NCBI GenBank assembly: GCA_020725385.1
Contig: DYFC01000029.1
Location: 1-45,093 of the forward strand
DNA: 45,093 nucleotides
Source of the DNA: Nitrospira japonica
GTDB taxonomy: Bacteria; Nitrospirota; Thermodesulfovibrionia; Thermodesulfovibrionales; SM23-35
Direction of reading: 5' to 3'
Position 1 is the stretch's first letter; every line of letters starts with the position of its first letter. Position numbers and translations under genes: made by a program. A model generated the notes under the pieces. That model was not told where the DNA came from, ran no database searches, and saw only the letters and a list, made by a program, of their open reading frames with translations. Below are positions 26,145 through 34,392 of the stretch, in pieces.

Positions 26145-26522
26145 CTAACTTTCACAACATAACGCTTCAAGCGTTCGGCATTTGATGCCGGATTTTTGAT
26201 TTTTTACCTTTAAAAATTCTTTTAGTCTAATAATGTCTTCTTTTACAGATTCTTCAGAAATTCTCTCTAATGCTGAAAGTAAAAGAAATCTTCTGAAGAA
26301 ATCAGAATCATCGATCTTGTAATGAACCCATTTGCCCTGTTTTCTATCCTTAATAAGCCCTGCTTCTTTAAGAATAGATAGATGAAAGGAAACCTTTGGT
26401 TGAATCATATTTAAGGCTGTAACTAAATCACAAACGCATAACTCACCATTCTCAAGTAATTTAAGAATTTTCAGACGGGTTACATCCGATAAGGCTTTAA
26501 ATATATTAAGTATCTCATCCAC
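26145..26522 (-). CDS. arsR: ArsR-family arsenic-responsive repressor with C-terminal Cys tail
   Basis: 125-residue SmtB/ArsR winged-helix repressor. The alpha-3 metal-site motif ELCVCD (C29, C31) is the classical As(III)/Sb(III) site, and the recognition helix is [18 protein letters not shown]-terminal extension adds C115 and vicinal C122-C123, resembling the position of the As site in the Acidithiobacillus ferrooxidans type of ArsR. This tail is encoded by two adjacent DNA palindromes (26161-26190). The start is GTG with AGAGG upstream, 2 bp after the thioredoxin stop. It should repress the operon until As(III) binds. Confidence 0.92.
   Translation of the reverse strand: MDEILNIFKALSDVTRLKILKLLENGELCVCDLVTALNMIQPKVSFHLSILKEAGLIKDRKQGKWVHYKIDDSDFFRRFLLLSALERISEESVKEDIIRLKEFLKVKNQKSGIKCRTLEALCCES
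26161..26190. repeat. Twin palindromes inside the 3' end of arsR
   Basis: AACGCTT-C-AAGCGTT (26161-26175) abuts CGGCAT-TTG-ATGCCG (26176-26190). Both are perfect hairpins and encode the Cys-rich ArsR tail. The second resembles the intergenic palindrome at 20462-20482, so a REP-like element may have been captured in frame. Confidence 0.5.
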
Positions 26523-26524
26523 AA

Positions 26525-26764
26525 TTAAACCTCTTCTTTGATTAAAGATTTTACTTTTTCAAGAGAAGGTAAAGGTTTTCCGGAATGTTTCAGTTTCCCG
26601 TTAACCATTAATCCCGGAGTTGATTTTGTGTGTTTCATAATTTCAAAAATATCCGTGACTTTTGTGATTGTTGCATCAATACCGAGTTCTGAAACAGCTT
26701 TTTTTGCAAGTTCTTCCATAGCATGACAATTCGGACAACCAGGACCTAATACTTTAATTTCCAT
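26525..26764 (-). CDS. Small thioredoxin-fold protein (TM0996/MTH895 type)
   Basis: 79-residue glutaredoxin/thioredoxin-like protein with the active site GPGCPNCHAMEE (C10-x-x-C13) and the cis-proline segment KSTPGLMVNGK. It is the first gene of the arsenic operon, preceded by AGGAGG. Proteins of this type are frequent in ars operons, and one such small CxxC protein (ArsE) works with ArsF and ArsG, so this may be the ArsE-like partner of the genes at 22221-23474. A general arsenate- or thiol-reducing role is also possible, since no ArsC is present. Confidence 0.82.
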   Translation of the reverse strand: MEIKVLGPGCPNCHAMEELAKKAVSELGIDATITKVTDIFEIMKHTKSTPGLMVNGKLKHSGKPLPSLEKVKSLIKEEV

Positions 26765-26881
26765 AAGTACCTCCTAAAAGAAAGACAAATTTTTGAATTA
26801 AAAAATTCCCATAAAATTATTTTGATAAATTAATATTAAAGATATTCTTAATTTGCATTCTTTTTTAGACTATTTATTTAA

Positions 26882-26966
26882 ATATTATTAACAATTGTAG
26901 TTATAATATATGGATGAATTTATATAGTATTGTTTTAATATATAAATTAATTTTTATATATGTCAA
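26882..26966 (-). promoter_or_regulatory. Arsenic operon promoter and possible ArsR operator
   Basis: On the minus strand TTGACA (26961-26966) and TATATT (26937-26942) are 18 bp apart, a good sigma-70-type promoter. It predicts a leader of about 165 nt before the thioredoxin ATG. ATATTATTAAC (26882-26892) and GTTATAATAT (26900-26909) form an imperfect inverted repeat just downstream of the predicted start of transcription and are a candidate ArsR site. The promoter is well supported; the operator is tentative. Confidence 0.5.
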
Positions 26967-27023
26967 GGTCTAAATTAAGAACCGTTGACACAAATCGCAA
27001 CTGCTTAAATTTTAATATTATCG

Positions 27024-27605
27024 CTATTGTTTTACGCTATTGATTTTTCGAGGTGTGATTATCTTTTTATTCATGATAGATTCGAGTTTCGGAAGTAGTG
27101 AATGTTTATCCGCAAGAAGTTTCAGACTTTTTAAATCAGCCTGTTTCATTAATGAAATAATATCTATTTGATCCTGCATACTGAATGGTAGTAGTTTTAG
27201 AAGGATAAGAAATTCGGGAGTGGCAACTTTCACAATTTTGCCGAATATTTTAGTAGGGACAGCTTTCTCAACCGCTTCTAACGCTAGTTCAAATCCTTTT
27301 GAGCTGATAACATCGACCTCCATTTGACCTTCCATAAAAGAAAGTTTTTCCTGTATGGTTGGTTTCCTGCTTCCCTTTTGTACAGCAACTTTTTTATGAA
27401 GTCGTGTTTCTATTAGTGAAGATATATCTTTCCATGTTATTTCAGGAGAAATTACAACAATAAGATCAATGTCTTTAGTAGTTCGAGGTTCAACCCATGC
27501 TGAGAGAGCAAGTCCTCCAATTAATGCATAATCCTTTATTAAGTTTTCTTTTTTTAGTTCGTTAAAAAAAGCAATGGTTTTTTTAAAGGATTGAATGATT
27601 GACAT
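27024..27605 (-). CDS. Nucleotidyltransferase-fold protein
   Basis: 193-residue cytosolic protein of the polymerase-beta-like nucleotidyltransferase superfamily. The active-site pattern is complete: GGLALSAW near residue 29, then PRTTKDIDLIVV with the paired aspartates, and EVDVIS near residue 98 for the third acidic residue. Relatives occur as parts of toxin-antitoxin-like pairs (AbiEii/MNT types) or as stand-alone genes of unknown role. Its ATG overlaps the stop of a 36-codon reading frame (TAATG), so a small partner is possible. No defence genes adjoin it. Confidence 0.72.
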   Translation of the reverse strand: MSIIQSFKKTIAFFNELKKENLIKDYALIGGLALSAWVEPRTTKDIDLIVVISPEITWKDISSLIETRLHKKVAVQKGSRKPTIQEKLSFMEGQMEVDVISSKGFELALEAVEKAVPTKIFGKIVKVATPEFLILLKLLPFSMQDQIDIISLMKQADLKSLKLLADKHSLLPKLESIMNKKIITPRKINSVKQ

Positions 27606-27715
27606 TATTTTTTCTTTATTGCTTTTTTAACAGACTGTTTGAGGATTAGAGAAAGCTCAAGCAGTTCCAGAGCTATTTCAATATTTTTTCCGCTCGGTTT
27701 TTTAATCTTTTTCAT
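27605..27715 (-). CDS. Short frame coupled to the nucleotidyltransferase gene, possibly a remnant
   Basis: 36 codons starting at ATG 27715, ending in TAATG that overlaps the nucleotidyltransferase start. The frame stays open for 19 codons upstream of the ATG (TPEDKKEFLIRFYKI) without another common start codon, which suggests that the 5' end of a longer gene was lost or frameshifted near the rtcA stop. The product is basic and helical with ALELLELSLILKQS. No strong Shine-Dalgarno box. It may be what is left of a small partner protein. Confidence 0.35.
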   Translation of the reverse strand: MKKIKKPSGKNIEIALELLELSLILKQSVKKAIKKK

Positions 27716-27793
27716 GATTTTATAAAATCGAATAAGAAATTCCTTTTTATCTTCAGGCGTTCTACCAGCTTTTTATGTATATATTGTAACAAT

Positions 27794-28837
27794 TCATGGT
27801 GTAATTTTCACAAGACCCCGTTTTCCAACATCTCCATCAATAACATATTTAAAATTATTAAAATGTTCTATTACCCGTAAATTAGTGAGAAGATGCTCTG
27901 TGATACAGGAAGTTGTAAAAAAAGATTCTTTTGAAGATAAAGAAAGATATAATACAATCTGGTCAGCAATATGTGGATCAAGCGAAGCTTCTGTCAAATA
28001 ATATTCAATAAAATCTTTTGCAGTCTCCTCTCCAACAACCTCGGCTCTTTTACCTTTTTCTCCAATGGAGGAAAAACCTGCAAATGAATTTTCAAACTCT
28101 GAAAAAAGAAAGACAAATGTTCCCTGTCCGGGAGTTGATAGGCTAATTGTATCTATATTATTCGATAAGGTTTGGTCGAAGCTATTTAGATTTTCAACTA
28201 ATTTTTTTACTAAAGCATTTTTTTGTCTTTCACCAATAGATAAAGGAAGATTTCCAACCCCTGAAATACCGGATAATCTTATAATCTTACCTCTTTCCAT
28301 AATATTCAATGGCATTATTTTCTGAGCAGGATATATTGTTGCTCTTATTTTCCCTCCACCTTTTGGATAAAATCCGTAATTTTCAATTTTAACTTCTATG
28401 GTCAATCCTATTATGTCTAAAAATCTTGCGAACACATTTTTTATATAATCGAAACAAGGACTGTATGGGACATGTGTACCGCCTTTAAGAATAATAGAAG
28501 TCTTTGTGTTTGTAAAAACAAGTGCAGGGATAAGTGTTTGTAGAACCAGAGATGTTGAGCCGGCAGTTCCTACATCAAAATAATAATCACCGGATTTTAT
28601 TTCACCGGGTAAAAAGATAAGTTCTGTTGAACCTATAAAATCACCTTTTACTTCTGCTCCGGAAATGAGTTGCGCTGCCTTTACACAGGTTAAATGCTGT
28701 GGCATTAAACCTGGTTTTTTTCTGTTTTTTCTGATATTGAATATTTTGAAAGGTTTCCGAGTTAAACACGAAAGACTTAAGGCTGTTCTTAATATCTGTC
28801 CTCCGCCTTCTCTATAACTACCATCTATTTCAATCAT
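27794..28837 (-). CDS. rtcA: RNA 3'-terminal phosphate cyclase
   Basis: 347-residue ATP-dependent enzyme that converts RNA 3'-phosphate ends to 2',3'-cyclic phosphates. Matches to RtcA: start [33 protein letters not shown], the [17 protein letters not shown] segment, FYPKGGGKI and the C-terminal active-site region [15 protein letters not shown] with its catalytic histidine. Length is typical. No rtcB ligase or rtcR regulator is in the window. It lies 9 bp after an unknown gene and lacks a clear ribosome binding site, so it may be translated by coupling at the end of the osmolyte operon. Confidence 0.94.
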   Translation of the reverse strand: MIEIDGSYREGGGQILRTALSLSCLTRKPFKIFNIRKNRKKPGLMPQHLTCVKAAQLISGAEVKGDFIGSTELIFLPGEIKSGDYYFDVGTAGSTSLVLQTLIPALVFTNTKTSIILKGGTHVPYSPCFDYIKNVFARFLDIIGLTIEVKIENYGFYPKGGGKIRATIYPAQKIMPLNIMERGKIIRLSGISGVGNLPLSIGERQKNALVKKLVENLNSFDQTLSNNIDTISLSTPGQGTFVFLFSEFENSFAGFSSIGEKGKRAEVVGEETAKDFIEYYLTEASLDPHIADQIVLYLSLSSKESFFTTSCITEHLLTNLRVIEHFNNFKYVIDGDVGKRGLVKITP

Positions 28838-28846
28838 AAAATAGGG

Positions 28847-29194
28847 TTAAACAATTATATTTACAAATAGTCCCTTTTTAAAGTCTCCTTCCGTCACACT
28901 ATCAATAACTTTCAGCCAATTATAGAAACGGAACCGGGAGTAATATCCTGTGATATTTATATCTTCTAAAGAAGGGTGAAATATAAATTCAAACCCTTCT
29001 TCTAAGTTATGCTTGTTATTTGTTTCATTAAGATTATCGGCTTCTAATTTCCGGTGACATGGAAAAAGTTGAGGTAGGTTTGAAACAACAGGAATGGCAT
29101 TCATTTTATTTCTGCCTTTTTCTTTCTGAAAAGGTGAAATAGAATTTAATCCGGTAACAATACTGTTTCCGGAATTTGTCTTATCGATATTCAT
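28847..29194 (-). CDS. Unknown soluble protein
   Basis: 115 residues without signal peptide, membrane segment or recognisable motif. The first 55 residues are polar, Asn/Lys-rich and probably disordered. The second half (EEGFEFIFHPSLED then YYSRFRFYNWLKVIDSV) is more regular and may be a small folded domain. It lies between the DUF3124 gene and rtcA on the same strand. The ribosome binding site is weak (GAG). Expression is plausible but the gene is not certain. Confidence 0.5.
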   Translation of the reverse strand: MNIDKTNSGNSIVTGLNSISPFQKEKGRNKMNAIPVVSNLPQLFPCHRKLEADNLNETNNKHNLEEGFEFIFHPSLEDINITGYYSRFRFYNWLKVIDSVTEGDFKKGLFVNIIV

Positions 29195-29235
29195 AAATAC
29201 TCATGTCACAGTTCTATTTTGACTATTATACCAGT

Positions 29236-29721
29236 TTATTCAACATATTCTTTTATTATTTGTCCGGGACATACAAATGAAACTCCATGTCTTGCGCTAA
29301 ACATTATAGCTTCTATAATAGGCTGATTTACTTTCTTTTCAGACTGCCATTTGACAATAAAATTCGCTCCCGGGCCGCCTCTTTTATCATATTCTTTAAG
29401 ATAAATATACGTTGACTCCAGAGGCTTTAGAACAAATGGTTTTTTAATATAACTATCTACTAATTTGCCTGCTGTATCATAGTAATCAGCTTTTAATATA
29501 GTTATGCTATTTTTAGGATCTGTATTTCTGAGACTGAGCATTGTTGCAAGTTCAAGCCTTACAGCTTTTGGTGCAGAATATATGTTCGAATAAACAGAAA
29601 CATATACAGTGTTTCCGGAAGAAAGCTCTATATCTGTTTCAGAAAAAGATTGCGAATGTGCTATAAGAACAACAAAAACAGATAGCAACAAAATAACCTT
29701 TGATAAATTCTTAAAATACAT
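29236..29721 (-). CDS. DUF3124 exported protein
   Basis: 161 residues with a clear signal peptide (residues about 1-29, LSKVILLLSVFVVLIAHSQS, cleavage near SFS-ET). The mature part is a single beta-sandwich-like domain matching DUF3124: VYVSVYSNIYS, TMLSLRNTDPKNSITILKADYYD, PLESTYIYLKEYDKRGGPGANF and FVCPGQIIKE. It should be periplasmic or outer-surface. The function of the family is not established to my knowledge. AAGGAGG precedes the ATG. It follows a mechanosensitive-channel-like gene, within an osmotic-stress operon. Confidence 0.8.
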   Translation of the reverse strand: MYFKNLSKVILLLSVFVVLIAHSQSFSETDIELSSGNTVYVSVYSNIYSAPKAVRLELATMLSLRNTDPKNSITILKADYYDTAGKLVDSYIKKPFVLKPLESTYIYLKEYDKRGGPGANFIVKWQSEKKVNQPIIEAIMFSARHGVSFVCPGQIIKEYVE

Positions 29722-29736
29722 TACTTCAACCTCCTT

Positions 29737-30435
29737 TTATATATGATTTATGTTATCATCTTTTTCCTTTTCTTTGAAACTCTTTTCAAGATATTCTTTT
29801 GCAAGATCCTTACCTCCAAGCCCGAAAGCCAGTGAAAGTGCAAAAATAATTCCTCCGAAGATTACTGCAAAAGCTATAATAATTGTCTCTCTACCTATGC
29901 CAAGCTGTTCAAGAGCCATTGTAAATGAAAGAATAATTATTGTTATTTTAACAAGCTTACCAATAAGTCCTGATATTTTTATGCCGGCATTCACACTGGC
30001 AATAAGAACAGCCCTGCCTACAAAATTACTAAGAAAATATCCTATGATTAATATGATTGTTGCAACAAAAATATTCGGGAGATAAAGAATAAATTTTTCA
30101 AGTATTCTGTCAACTGCCGGGATATTTAAAAGGTAAAGGGATAGTATTGAAAAACAAATCAAAATTGTCCAGAATATAAATTTAGAAAGAATAGAAGATA
30201 CAGGACTTTTAAACCCCCATTTCTGTAATAGAACCGCTACCCCTGAACGTTCAAGAGATTTATCTACTTTAAATATATTAAGAATCTTCAATGAAATCAC
30301 TTTTAATATTATGGCTAACAATAGCCCTATAATAAAAACAACAAATGAAGTCAATATCTCCGGTAGAAAAAGTAGCATACGGTCATAAAACTTTTGTAGA
30401 GGCTCGTCAATTATTTTTTCAAGAAAATTGCTCAT
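29737..30435 (-). CDS. MscS-like conserved-TM-helix membrane protein
   Basis: 232 residues, almost all in four or five membrane segments, ending in IAFAVIFGGIIFALSLAFGLGGKDLAKEYLEK, which matches the pore-lining helix and following loop of MscS-type and conserved-TM-helix proteins. It lacks the cytosolic beta and cage domains of full MscS. Such proteins are thought to be small mechanosensitive or accessory channels. GAGGAGG precedes the ATG. It sits between a glucosylglycerate-synthase-like gene and DUF3124, in an operon that also holds a full MscS. Confidence 0.82.
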   Translation of the reverse strand: MSNFLEKIIDEPLQKFYDRMLLFLPEILTSFVVFIIGLLLAIILKVISLKILNIFKVDKSLERSGVAVLLQKWGFKSPVSSILSKFIFWTILICFSILSLYLLNIPAVDRILEKFILYLPNIFVATIILIIGYFLSNFVGRAVLIASVNAGIKISGLIGKLVKITIIILSFTMALEQLGIGRETIIIAFAVIFGGIIFALSLAFGLGGKDLAKEYLEKSFKEKEKDDNINHI

Positions 30436-30454
30436 CGGTTACCTCCTCTTTTAA

Positions 30455-31696
30455 TTACCATTCATTTATAAGAAAGTCTTTTAATTTTTCATAACATATG
30501 CAAAGCCTTTCAATTTTTTGCTCTACTTCTTCTGAATCATTATTCTCTGTTTCGATAACAAAAGACGCAACTCTACCGAGATAAAGAGGAGTTAGTGATT
30601 TGAGAAGATGTTCCCGTGGTATTATTTTTTTATGGTATGCAGAAGCAAAGCTATATATTATTTCCACCCAGATAGAGTCGGACAAACTAAAAGCATTCTT
30701 TTCCGAAGCTTCAAGTTCTTGCAAAACATTTATAACTTCCCTGCTTAGAAATTCTTTCCAGATATTGCTTAATTCCCTGACTCCAAGCTTGTAATTCGCT
30801 ATCATTCTATCGAGATTAACATTTACAGGTTCAAGCCCGACTGTATAATCAAAGCCAAATGTCGGTACTTTTACAGAACCTTTGATATTTTTCCATAAAT
30901 CGTAATAGGTTTCCATTAAATCAAAAGTTGAACCAACAACCTGAAAAAGCATGGAGCTAAGGTCAGAACCCGGGTCTTTTGGGTCATGAATTTTTGCTCC
31001 AAGAAATGATTGACATATTTTGAAGTTATTGGCAATCGCAGTAGTTGTCATCCATATATCAATACCATATCTTGCCACTTCGGTTTCCCAAACATCTTTT
31101 GTAAGATAAAAACTGGCAAGTTTGCCGGAAAAACCGAAATCTCCGCCAATTGGCTGACGTATCTGCTTACCATAAAGAGCTCTTGTTAAAGGATAAATTA
31201 TACTGTTAGTGATTGTTCCGTCATATTTGTGTCTGTGATAAAGCGGGGATACATAATCAAAATCTCTTTCTATAACAGGTTTAATCAAAAGCTCTACCCA
31301 TTCGGGTGTAATACTTCTGAGATCAGAATCAACAACAGCGCAGGCCTTTGCATTTAATATTTCTGCTATCTCAAATATCATTCTAAATGCACTGCCTTTC
31401 CCCGGAATTCCGTGATATGGAGTTGCTATCTTGAAAAAAGGTGTTGTGCGATGGTGTATCAATATAGACTGTAAATCTTCAATTACAGTATTTTGAACTA
31501 TATCCATTGTACCGTCTGTTGAACCCCCATCTGAATTAATAAGAACAGACTTTTTTTCAGGAAAATATTTGGCGAGCCCTGCCTGGACAGCCTTCACAAC
31601 ATGGCCTATTGTGCGGGAATTATTATAGCTCGGTATTCCTACAATAATATCCGCATTCTTAATTTTATTTATATCATCCCTCAATCTTTCCTGCAT
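30455..31696 (-). CDS. Glucosylglycerate synthase-like glycosyltransferase
   Basis: 413-residue GT-A-fold enzyme with strong resemblance to the mannosylglycerate synthase/glucosylglycerate synthase group, which transfers a hexose from an NDP-sugar directly to D-glycerate. Visible: GIPSYNNSRTIG nucleotide-sugar start, AVVDSDLRSI with the metal-binding DxD-like site near residue 121-123, QPIGGDFGFSG, and a HDPKDPGSDLSSMLFQVVGS region containing a late histidine typical of this group. With GpgS two genes upstream, it would give a one-step route beside the two-step route, as reported in Persephonella marina. Donor and acceptor cannot be proven from sequence. Confidence 0.78.
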   Translation of the reverse strand: MQERLRDDINKIKNADIIVGIPSYNNSRTIGHVVKAVQAGLAKYFPEKKSVLINSDGGSTDGTMDIVQNTVIEDLQSILIHHRTTPFFKIATPYHGIPGKGSAFRMIFEIAEILNAKACAVVDSDLRSITPEWVELLIKPVIERDFDYVSPLYHRHKYDGTITNSIIYPLTRALYGKQIRQPIGGDFGFSGKLASFYLTKDVWETEVARYGIDIWMTTTAIANNFKICQSFLGAKIHDPKDPGSDLSSMLFQVVGSTFDLMETYYDLWKNIKGSVKVPTFGFDYTVGLEPVNVNLDRMIANYKLGVRELSNIWKEFLSREVINVLQELEASEKNAFSLSDSIWVEIIYSFASAYHKKIIPREHLLKSLTPLYLGRVASFVIETENNDSEEVEQKIERLCICYEKLKDFLINEW

Positions 31697-31717
31697 TTTA
31701 TTTTCATTTATCCCGGG

Positions 31718-32761
31718 TTACTTCTTCCATTCTTTTTCCTCTCTTAAATAAACTGTTCTGTGAGGGAAAGGTATTTCTATTCCTTCTTCTTTAAATCTTT
31801 TAAATATTCTTTTTCTAAGCTCATGCTGTACAGGATATTGATCCGTGAATTCTCTAACCTGACAGACAAGTGTAAAGTCAAGAGAACTATCACCAAATCC
31901 CGGCACGAACCTGACAGAAGGCCCGGGCTCTGGAAGCAACCCTGTTATTTCTCCAATTGCTTTATTTGCTTCCTCTAAAAGTATTTTTTCGACTTTTTCA
32001 GGGTCCGATGAATAACTAACTCCTACAGGTATGAAAATAGACATTCTTCTTTCCGGCAGATAATAATTTGTAACTATACTCTGGGCAAGACTTTTATTAG
32101 GAATAACAACCATATTGTTCGGAAGCATTCTAATTCTCGTTGTCCGCCATGTTATATCTTCTACATAACCTTCCTGTCCGGTTTCGAGTTTCACAAAATC
32201 ACCTACACGGATAGATTTTTCTACAAGAATATGAATCCCGGCAAAAAGATTTGCTAATGTATCCTGTAGCGCAAGAGCAACCGCAAGTCCCCCAACACCG
32301 AGAGCTGTGAGTAAGGGAGCAATAGAAATACCGAGAGAACTTAGAATAATTAAGAAACCAATAATTATAATTGTACCTTTTAATATTCCATATGCAAGTC
32401 CTGTTGTCGGGATTGGCAGGTTTGATTCACGCACATAAATCTTGAATATTTTCCCTGATATATTTGCTGTCGCAAAAGTTATTGAAAGTATAATAACTAC
32501 ATGGATTATCCTTTTTAGATAAAAAATATACTTGGCAGGAAGTTCTGATAATTCAATTCCAAGATATAAGCCTAAGGCAACACACCATAATAAAGATGGA
32601 GATTTTAAAGAACTTATAATAATATCATCAACTTTAGTATCGGTTTTTTCTGCCCATATATGGATATATTTTAATAGAATACTACGAATAAAGATTGAAA
32701 TAAAAATTATAAAAACAGAAATTCCTACAGGAATTAATATTCTATTATAACTAAAATCCAT
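31718..32761 (-). CDS. MscS-family mechanosensitive ion channel
   Basis: 347-residue small-conductance mechanosensitive channel. It has four to five membrane segments in residues 1-185. The pore helix is visible in ALGVGGLAVALALQDTLANLFAGIHI near 152-177, the beta domain in VGDFVKLETGQEGYVEDITWRTTRIRMLPN, and the cytosolic cage domain ends near RIFKRFKEEGIEIPFPHRTV. AGGAGG precedes the ATG. It lies between gpgS and the glucosylglycerate-synthase-like gene, so solute synthesis and solute release are encoded together. Confidence 0.93.
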   Translation of the reverse strand: MDFSYNRILIPVGISVFIIFISIFIRSILLKYIHIWAEKTDTKVDDIIISSLKSPSLLWCVALGLYLGIELSELPAKYIFYLKRIIHVVIILSITFATANISGKIFKIYVRESNLPIPTTGLAYGILKGTIIIIGFLIILSSLGISIAPLLTALGVGGLAVALALQDTLANLFAGIHILVEKSIRVGDFVKLETGQEGYVEDITWRTTRIRMLPNNMVVIPNKSLAQSIVTNYYLPERRMSIFIPVGVSYSSDPEKVEKILLEEANKAIGEITGLLPEPGPSVRFVPGFGDSSLDFTLVCQVREFTDQYPVQHELRKRIFKRFKEEGIEIPFPHRTVYLREEKEWKK

Positions 32762-32802
32762 AAAACCTCCTGTTTAATCAATATCGGGAATCAATAGTTA
32801 AA

Positions 32803-34011
32803 TTAACTGTTATCTTCTTCCACAGCTTCTTTAATTCTATTTAATATATCAGGAACTGCGGATGTTACTCTATCCCAGCTTGCGATAAGAGGAACACCCA
32901 GGGGGTCTTCATTAATTATTTCAGCAGCTTTCTTTATACCATTTGTAAATGTTTCCACCGAAAGACTTTCTTCATGCCTGTCAAAGAAAAGACCATTAAC
33001 AGCAGCATCATCCTGATACCTTTTGAGCATATCCTGAGCTGTTCTAACATAGGTTGCAACAAGAGTTTTAAAAAACCCATCGGAAAATACAACTCCTTCA
33101 GATGCAAGAGTGCGAAAAAGGGTTTTACAAATATCCACGCACATTTTATGAAGTCCTTTTGAAGCATCTTCAGCAGAAAGTTCCTGATGTTTATGTTCGT
33201 AATTCTCGGCAATATCTACCTGACAGACTCTTCTTGCAGATGTATTCCTGTAAACTTCAGCCAAAACACCAATTTCGAGTCCCCAGTCTCCCGGAATTCT
33301 ATTAACCCTTGCGAGATCAACATCCATAGAGAATTCCCCGGCCAACGGATACCTGAAACTATCAAAAAATACAAGTATCGGAAGATACCCGAGAATTTTC
33401 TGTAAGGACCTAATTAAAGGAGTCACCAGAAGTCTTGTGACTCTTCCATGCAGTCTATCGGTAACCCTGCTGTAAAAACCCTTACAAAAATCATAGTCAA
33501 GACTCGGATTTACAACAGGGTAACAAAGACGCGCCAGCAGTTCCCTGTTGTATGTCACTATGTCGCAATCATGCAAAGCGATACATCTAATATATTGCTC
33601 GGATAGAATATATCCATAAGCCATCCATGCAGACCTGCCCTTTCCTTGTTCACCTATAGGCAGTTCTGCTTCCTGAATTGCATTATATATTGCACTTATC
33701 CTCGGCCCATTGTTCCAGATTATTCTTGTTTTTTGGGGTAGAACTGAAAAAAACTGTTTTGCATGTCTGAATTCATCCTCAGACGCAGGACCGAGTGTTA
33801 CAACTATCTCCTTTAAATATTTTATTTCTCTTATTTCCCTTATAATTCCTTTTAAAGCATCCCCTGCAAGTTCGCTGAAAAGAGATGGAAGAACCAGTGC
33901 AATAGGCCTTTCAGCCGAATACCATGAAATCTCGGATTCTATTTTCTCAAGATTAGTTCTTCCCAATCTATGAAATGTAGCAACAATACCTGTTTGATAA
34001 AAATCTGCCAT
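32803..34011 (-). CDS. gpgS: Glucosyl-3-phosphoglycerate synthase
   Basis: 402-residue GT81-type enzyme that transfers glucose from an NDP-glucose to 3-phosphoglycerate, the first step of glucosylglycerate synthesis. Motifs: ALVLPSLFSE, NGPRISAIYNAI, GEQGKGRSAWMAYGY, HDCDIVTYNRELL with the metal-binding DxD near residue 150, and PLAGEFSMDVDLARVNRIPG then DWGLEIGVLAEV. GGGAGG precedes the ATG. It heads a minus-strand operon whose leader carries a conditional-terminator-like structure. The phosphatase gene that completes the pathway is divergent (35736-36554). Mannosyl-3-phosphoglycerate synthase is the alternative but fits less well. Confidence 0.88.
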   Translation of the reverse strand: MADFYQTGIVATFHRLGRTNLEKIESEISWYSAERPIALVLPSLFSELAGDALKGIIREIREIKYLKEIVVTLGPASEDEFRHAKQFFSVLPQKTRIIWNNGPRISAIYNAIQEAELPIGEQGKGRSAWMAYGYILSEQYIRCIALHDCDIVTYNRELLARLCYPVVNPSLDYDFCKGFYSRVTDRLHGRVTRLLVTPLIRSLQKILGYLPILVFFDSFRYPLAGEFSMDVDLARVNRIPGDWGLEIGVLAEVYRNTSARRVCQVDIAENYEHKHQELSAEDASKGLHKMCVDICKTLFRTLASEGVVFSDGFFKTLVATYVRTAQDMLKRYQDDAAVNGLFFDRHEESLSVETFTNGIKKAAEIINEDPLGVPLIASWDRVTSAVPDILNRIKEAVEEDNS

Positions 34012-34043
34012 AAATGCCTCCCTTCTAAATTATTCGTATTGTC

Positions 34044-34140
34044 AAAAATAAAAAACCGCTATCCAAAACTATCTTTCAGATAGCGGCCCGACTATCTTTT
34101 TCAACCCTTCAGAAAAATATTTTTCTGAACCCTGTTGAAA
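34044..34140 (-). promoter_or_regulatory. Putative riboswitch-like attenuator in the gpgS leader
   Basis: Read on the minus strand: a hairpin with outer stem TTTCAAC/GTTGAAA (34134-34140 with 34099-34105), an asymmetric G-rich internal loop (AGGG opposite GG) and a perfect 22-nt palindromic inner stem (34108-34129). Then GATAG (34092-34096), CCGCTATC (34079-34086), GATAG (34069-34073) and GATAGCGG (34056-34063), followed by TTTTTTATTTTT. CCGCTATC can pair fully with GATAGCGG as an intrinsic terminator, or its CTATC part can pair with either earlier GATAG, which would prevent termination. I cannot match it to a known riboswitch class. Confidence 0.6.
34056..34086 (-). terminator. Intrinsic terminator upstream of gpgS
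   Basis: CCGCTATC and GATAGCGG form a perfect 8-bp stem, followed on the minus strand by six T, an A and five T. It lies 45 bp before the gpgS start codon, so it can only act as a conditional (leader) terminator for this operon or end a short leader RNA. Confidence 0.75.
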
Positions 34141-34392
34141 CATTAGAGCAAAATATCTAATACTAAGTCATCTATTTAAATCAAATATAAAACTCAAAAT
34201 TCTTGAATTCATTATATTATAAAATCAAACTTCAATTTTCTACTCTTGTTTAATTGAATTAAAAATCTCTCAAGTTTTAAAATCAACTTCGATTAAATAT
34301 AAGAGACAGTATATGAGAAGGAGAATTTCGTTAGAATTTTTTATATTATACCATAACCTACTTTTGTTTGTAGAAAATGACATAATAAATAT
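34141..34392. other. Divergent promoter region between gpgS and the glycerate kinase
   Basis: The rest of the 381-bp gap between divergent genes, very AT-rich, with no gene. It must hold the promoter for the gpgS leader on the minus strand and that of the kinase on the plus strand. On the plus strand CATAAT (34381-34386) ends 6 nt before the kinase ATG without a ribosome binding site, suggesting a leaderless mRNA. A TATAAT (minus strand, near 34210) is one candidate -10 for the leader. Confidence 0.4.

Noticed and set aside
34044..34140. gpgS leader as a fluoride, c-di-GMP, ydaO-type, T-box or guanidine riboswitch
   Set aside because: I could not find the core consensus segments of these classes by eye. 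A covariance-model search is needed before any class is named.
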